NCBI GenBank assembly: GCA_025345505.1
Contig: JANVCC010000048.1
Coordinates: 1,968,037-2,032,036 of the forward strand
DNA from: Todiramphus chloris collaris
Lineage: Eukaryota; Chordata; Aves; Coraciiformes; Alcedinidae
Reading direction: 5' to 3'
Length of the DNA: 64,000 nt
Under the pieces are notes generated by a model that saw only the letters and a program-made list of their open reading frames with translations, searched no databases and was not told where the DNA came from. Made by a program: the position numbers and the translations under genes. Shown in pieces: positions 59,115-64,000 of this stretch; within the stretch, counting starts at the first letter, position 1; each line of letters opens with the position of its first letter.

Positions 59115-61767
59115 ATTTTAACTTAATAAACAAGGTTATTTTAACTTAGGTGCTGGGACACTGGTCTGAAACTATAGTCTTTGTTGGAACATTTATGAAC
59201 CTTGCATTATATCGTCTCCAAGAAGAAATAAAAACAGTCCTATAGGTAGGGACCAAAAGTGCACAAGCATTTGCTACTGAGAGCCATAGGTGAGGTTCTG
59301 GGTCCCCCTTGCCCGTAGTCTTTTTGGGCACATTTTTTTGTACATCTCCCAGAAGAGCGGCCCAGCTTTCATCAGGTTGCTGGAGACGTTTTCCTTATAA
59401 GGATAACCCTTATCCCAGTCATGGAGGCCCTTCTGAAGGTTATGTAGATTTAATTCCCTTCAGTGCCTAGCATCTGTGACCTCCCAGGTCATAGGTGAGC
59501 GTCAAAAGCCACTCATCCATTGTGGAAGAGCAAGTACCAGAAAGAAAAGTGGTAATAGAGATAATTAGCATATTTTATAGTTTCTCTTTAGAGTAGAAAA
59601 AGACTGCTGCCATTTCAGTCAACAGTGTGAGGATGAATTTAAAGCAAGAAAACTATACTGTAGACTCTTCTCACAGGCCCAAACACTGAGCCAAAAATCA
59701 CATCAACTGATGATATTTTCAAGCATAGAGCATCTGACACCGAAGGGCGATATCTTATTTCCTTCCAGTAGTTGAATTGTACTGAATATTAAGTGGAATA
59801 TGACAACAACACTGAAGTAATACTTTAATGGCAGTCATTACACACGTAAAGCAATACTTTGCCCACAAGTATGTAGTGAGACCAGCTGTGAACTGCAGCC
59901 TGATGTGGTTCTGATGTGGTTAGTGGGTCCAGCAGATGAAATCTGTTTGTGCATAGCAAGGCTTGATGAAAACTAAAGTGTTTACAACAGTGATCGTCCA
60001 GTCAACCTAAGCAATTTTACAGCTACATAGGATGTTGAAGGTTAAAACAATTTCAGTATTGTATTTTGGTAAGTATATGCTATCGATGCCACATTTTTTT
60101 CATAATCTCAGAGGGATTTCTCTTAGAGGATCAATTTATTCTTTTCACTTCAAGTTGCCACTTGAGGTGACCCAGGGGCTAAAGGAACCAAGATTAATTT
60201 GGCAGTTTGCTTTCAGACAAGCAAATATCACAATGTATGAAAGATTTACCAAGGATAGAGTTTAATTTTAGACAGAGAACATCAGAAACCCTAATTTTTT
60301 CTTGCAATTCTGATACGTTTTGTAGCTAAAAAAAACCTCAGAAGGAATAGAAAAGGAAGGAAGACAGGAAGGAAAGATAAAGAAAATTAAAGACCAAATA
60401 CTTAGGTTAAAATCCTGTTACAAGGTTTTCTATTGACTTGAACTTTGTGTTTTATTATTGAACACAGAGAGTAGTCTGTACCTGGTTGAGAAGCTGAAAG
60501 TGGGTAATTTCATGAAGAAAAAAAGGCTTTTATTCTTATTGATGATTTACAGAGTTCTAAAGGGCTTTTCTTACTTTTATATGCAGGCGGTGGGATAACT
60601 CTCCAGGAATTAGTTGTCTGGAGCCAAGTGTATATGGTACAGAGCCAGAAATGTTGCTTGACGTTATGGCATCTTACAGTTCACAGAACTATCTACTTTG
60701 TTTCCAGATCATAACAAATCCTACTCTTGATTTCCCAGAGTTGTTTTCCCCAATGTAATTGGCGATAACTTTAATTAAAAAATTATTGTGTCCTGCTTAC
60801 CATCATATTTCTGCCTTGTTTTCTTTGTGTAAAGCAAATGAAAAAACATCTTGTCCACAAAGAGTAAATTCCAAACTAAGTCGAGGCATAAGCTTCATGG
60901 ATGCATTAAATCCACCAGAAACTTTAAATGAATGACCATAGTTCTCCATGGTGGAATGAATTGTGTAACAGATTCTGGAGCTACTACTTACAAGATAGAT
61001 GAGATAAATGGAAGGAAATCACACCATATTATTTCCTGTTGACTTATACTGGAGTGTTGGACATATCTGGATTTGGACTACAGTCTCTTGGCAGATCAAA
61101 ATACAGGACTGCTCCTGAAAAGCAGTGTTCCTTTAAATAGATCCTTAGTTTAGATTTGTGTAAATAGCCTTAGGCATATCATGCCTGCTGTTTTCAGCAA
61201 ATATTTTCTATATTGCCTGGGAATCAGCAGTTAGAATAAGGAAGACAGGTCCTCCTTAGTTTACTTGTTTTCTGTCCTCTCCTCCCTGACTGCTCTGCCA
61301 ATTTCTTTAGCCTTTTTCAACTGTTCAGAGACTGAAATTTGACCTTATAAAACAAAAGAAATATTCTGCTCTATGCAGTAAATTGCACAGATTCTTACAC
61401 AGTGACAGATGAAAACACTGATAAATTCAATTAAGGAGTAAAGAATACCTAAATACCAGGCTGTGAATTTGTCCCCTTTTCTTGGAAACAATTTCACATT
61501 GACTGGTTTAAACCAAGGTAATATTTTCAGAACCAAAAAATTGCATTAAAAAAAACCAAAACAAAACAACTCATCTGCCTCTGTGTTTACTAACATTCAG
61601 ACTAAATGGATATTATTTGTTTGTACTTGTTCCTGGATAAATGCACAGAAATTATTTGTTGTTTCAGATCACTAGCAATAAAATCCTGCAGTTGATCAGC
61701 TTTGTCATTACCCTGCAGCTACAGGGAGAGGTTGGCTGCTGGCCATATTTTAATATAGTAATAATAA
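59115..61767. other. Non-coding DNA, no gene recognised
   Basis: About 2.6 kb. Minor repeats only: a nearly exact pair TTTTAACTTAATAAA / TTTTAACTTAGG at 59116-59150 and CTGATGTGGTT twice near 59901-59922. The 77-codon frame at 60032-60265 (+) shows no known motif. Confidence 0.5.
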
Positions 61768-61960
61768 TACTTAGCACTGTTCATCTCAAAAGCAATTTAC
61801 ACACATTAACTAATTAAGCCTCAGAACATTTACATGAGAGGTGAATAGCATCCGTCCCACTTTAAAGCAGGGTTAGTGGAGAAAGAGAAAATAAAATCCC
61901 ACTTTCAGCAAGTCACTAACTGAATGTCCGGCTTGTGACACATTCACTTGATTTTCTGAA
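61768..61960 (+). mobile_element. MIR-type SINE relic
   Basis: The segment follows the amniote MIR pattern over about 190 bp: AATAATACTTAGCACTGTTC, ATCTCAAAAGCAATTTACAC, ACATTAACTAATTAAGCCTC, AGAACATTTACATGAGAGGT, a GTCCCACTTTAAAGCAGGGT block (in MIR 'ccccattttacagatgggg') and CAAGTCACTAACTGAATGTC. These blocks come in the known order with the expected spacing. MIR activity predates the bird-mammal split, so this is an old insertion that has survived as a readable relic. Confidence 0.65.
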
Positions 61961-62082
61961 AAGTTAAGGATTTCAGGGCAGCAGGAGAGCACCTGAAGAG
62001 CAGCACAAAGGAATTCCAGTCACTTCAGCTAGTAAGTCAGCTTCATCAGGGCCCAGCTTAAATGCCTCTATGCAAACACACA

Positions 62083-62705
62083 TAGAATCATAGAACCATT
62101 AAGGTTGGAAACCACCTTCGAGATCATCAAGTCCAACCATCTACTAAACAGTAGTGCATTGTGGAGTTGGCTTCTATGACTGGAGTTTTGGAATGGAAGG
62201 ATACAGGTTCTTTAGGAAGGACAGGCAGGGGAGATAACGTGGGAGTGTCACACTCTATATCAGTGATCAGCAGCACATGAAGCTCTGCCTCCGGAAGGGT
62301 GAGGAGCTGAATGAGAGCATATGAGTCAGGACTAAAGAGAAAGCAGGGACAGGTGACACTATAGTGAGGGTCTGGCAAAGGCATTCTGACCAGAAAGATT
62401 AAGCAGACAAGGCACCCTACAGACAGATAGGAAAAGCCCCACAGTCACAAGCCCTGTCACTCCTAGGGGACTTCAGACACCCCTGTATCTGTTGGAGGGA
62501 CAACATAGCAGGGAATAAGCAATCCAGGTGGTTCCTGGAATGCGTTGATGATAACATCTCCAAGTGATAGAGGAGACAATGAGGACAGGTGCTATGCAGG
62601 ACCTTGTTCTCATCAAGTAGGAGAGGCTGGTGGGGAATGTGAAGCTCAAGGGCAGCCTTGGCTGCAGTGACCATGAAATGCTGGAGTTCAAGATCTTTAG
62701 AGCAT
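62083..62705. mobile_element. CR1 LINE with inverted 5' segment (probable twin priming)
   Basis: 62083-62146 is a CR1 3' end on the minus strand (AGAATCATAGAACCATTAAG, GTTGGAAACCACC, AGATCATCAAGTCCAACCAT). From about 62147 the sequence switches to CR1 ORF2 on the plus strand, from the endonuclease region. An inverted 5' segment joined directly to a short 3' segment is the structure made by twin priming, described for LINEs. The alternative is two separate insertions lying head to head. The 3' and 5' parts are compatible with one CR1 lineage but I cannot prove it from this window. Confidence 0.65.
62147..62705 (+). pseudogene. CR1 ORF2 endonuclease-domain remnant
   Basis: Reading on the plus strand with several stops and shifts, the blocks are DWSFGMEGYRFFRKDRQG (about 62179-62232), QALSLLGDFRHPCICWRDNI (about 62449-62508), QSRWFLECVDDNI (about 62518-62556) and LVGNVKLKGSLGCSDHEMLE (about 62629-62688). 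GDFxHPxxxW and GSLGCSDHE are hallmark blocks of the apurinic-type endonuclease of CR1 ORF2, the second including the catalytic SDH motif. This is the only endonuclease part of a LINE in the window; all other copies keep only the ORF2 C-terminus. It is non-functional. Confidence 0.8.
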
Positions 62706-64000
62706 TTCTTCATACAGGTCTTGCACTCCAAAACAACAGAACAAAAAAAACCCCAACAATTAGACCCAAGCACTGGATGAAGAAGAGAGTTGCTAATTCT
62801 TTGAGACTGACACAGAGGTGTTCACTCTTGTTCATGAAGTTCAGACACCAAGGAGACTGGTACTTGGGTAGACTTTTAGAAGTTGGCCCTGCTCTGCACC
62901 TTGATCCTCCTGCCACACTTCCTTGCCTGACGTAAATTGATTTTGAGGCTATAATACTTGTTGCTTGCTCTTTTCAGAGTGTTTACATTCTCCTTTTCTG
63001 CTCTGCATTCAGGAAAACATCCTTCTTTCTTCCATCCTGGGGAATGCTTCAGCATTTTTGATAGATGGACGTTTATGATGCCAGTGTGCTACTTACACAC
63101 CACAGATAAATCTCCCGTAAACAGAGTTCCACATGGAGAGCTGCCAACCTCCACGGGCAATAAATAACAATGGGGAGATAAGAGCTCACCTGGTGCTGTT
63201 CCACCACGGTCAATATGTTGTGTCAGGAGCTGACTGCCAGTTCATCCCACCGAGCAGGAAGCAGCTTTTGTTTTGTTTGTTTGTTTGCTTGTTTCAAATG
63301 AATCTCGTGGAAGTCTTAACCTGTGCTTAATTACACATTCTCTGCCCTTTCATTACCTGGCTGATAGATAACACAAATGCTTTGACCCTTCAGCTTTTAT
63401 CAAGGTAAACACAATAATGTCCTGAGGTTCAGGGTGGGAAACTAGGAGGCTGGTGTCAATCTCCTATTGTAAATAATTAAAAAAAAAAAAAAAAGAGAAG
63501 ATTATTTAGTTAACCAGGATCTAAGTCTTTTTCATTTGCTTTTAAAGGAAACATTACTCATTGTAATGGGGTGTGCTGGCAGAAATCCTTTGGAGTGCTA
63601 TAGAGACAACATAAATACACCTTGAAAACACTTGTTCCATTGAAGCTCACTGGCAGTTTGCAGGCTTTAAAGAACATCTTTTGAATTCTCAGCAAAAGAA
63701 GCCATTTGTTGCAGCTTCTGCCTCGGTTTAAAGAACTGCTGACATCTCCTGGAAAACATTAAGAGTCATCTTATTAAAATATCCCAACAAATACCTTTTT
63801 TTTTTTGTCATGCTGGGCCTGCATCCCGTGTCACTCTTCAATTAAATTATTAAAGGCTGACAAAACACAGACAATTCTAAAGCGCTGAAAATAGCCTGCT
63901 GATGGCTTGCCTGTTTACTTGGATGTTGGTTTTAGGAGAGATTTGTAGCCTGTCTCCAGGGTGTTTTGTGAGATTTATACGAAATCCTGGGTTGCAGGTG
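62706..64000. other. Non-coding DNA to the window end
   Basis: No gene is recognised. CR1 similarity fades after about 62705; an A/C-rich run follows at 62727-62760. (TTTG)n units lie at 63266-63295 and an A16 run at about 63479-63494. The final 600 bp have few simple repeats and no recognisable element. Confidence 0.45.

Noticed and set aside
1-64000. tRNA genes, CRISPR arrays, bacterial-type operons or a new defence system
   Set aside because: No tRNA cloverleaf box pair, no regularly spaced short repeats with unique spacers, and no gene cluster of any kind was seen; the repeat content is plainly avian nuclear DNA.

Overview
The window looks like nuclear DNA from a bird, probably a non-galliform (neoavian) species. 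The evidence is its repeat content: several 5'-truncated CR1 (chicken repeat 1) LINE copies ending in the usual ATTCTATGATTCTATG-type tail, two solo LTRs of the avian ERVL-like type, and a few worn MIR-type SINE relics. Placement below class Aves is inference.

I found no host protein-coding gene, tRNA, rRNA, CRISPR or operon. Nearly all open frames are under 140 codons and none reads as a conserved host protein. The longest (206 codons, 44393-45013 +) runs antisense through an LTR. The only protein-like frames are remnants of the CR1 ORF2 protein (endonuclease/reverse transcriptase). The window is best read as intergenic desert or a very large intron.

Layout: 1-10850 is AT-rich single-copy DNA with one 61-bp tandem repeat and low-complexity tracts. 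10851-11614 holds a minus-strand CR1 and a worn plus-strand CR1 tail. 13940-14550 has G-runs and a CCAAT/TATA promoter-like pair. 15560-15999 is a plus-strand CR1. 16000-34789 has almost no recognisable transposon apart from one MIR-like relic and one doubtful CR1 tail. 34790-36481 holds a plus-strand CR1 and a plus-strand solo LTR. 41748-42668 has two CR1 copies in opposite orientation around an AT-rich simple repeat. 44293-44960 is a minus-strand solo LTR. 55352-59114 holds two closely related CR1 copies as an inverted pair, with a CR1 tail and a 190-bp polypyrimidine tract between them. 61768-62705 has a MIR relic beside a CR1 whose 5' segment is inverted.

There is no set of genes working together here. 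The points of interest are transposon structure, DNA with likely non-B structure, and long repeat-poor stretches that might hold regulatory elements. I did not find a new biological system, and nothing in the sequence demands one.
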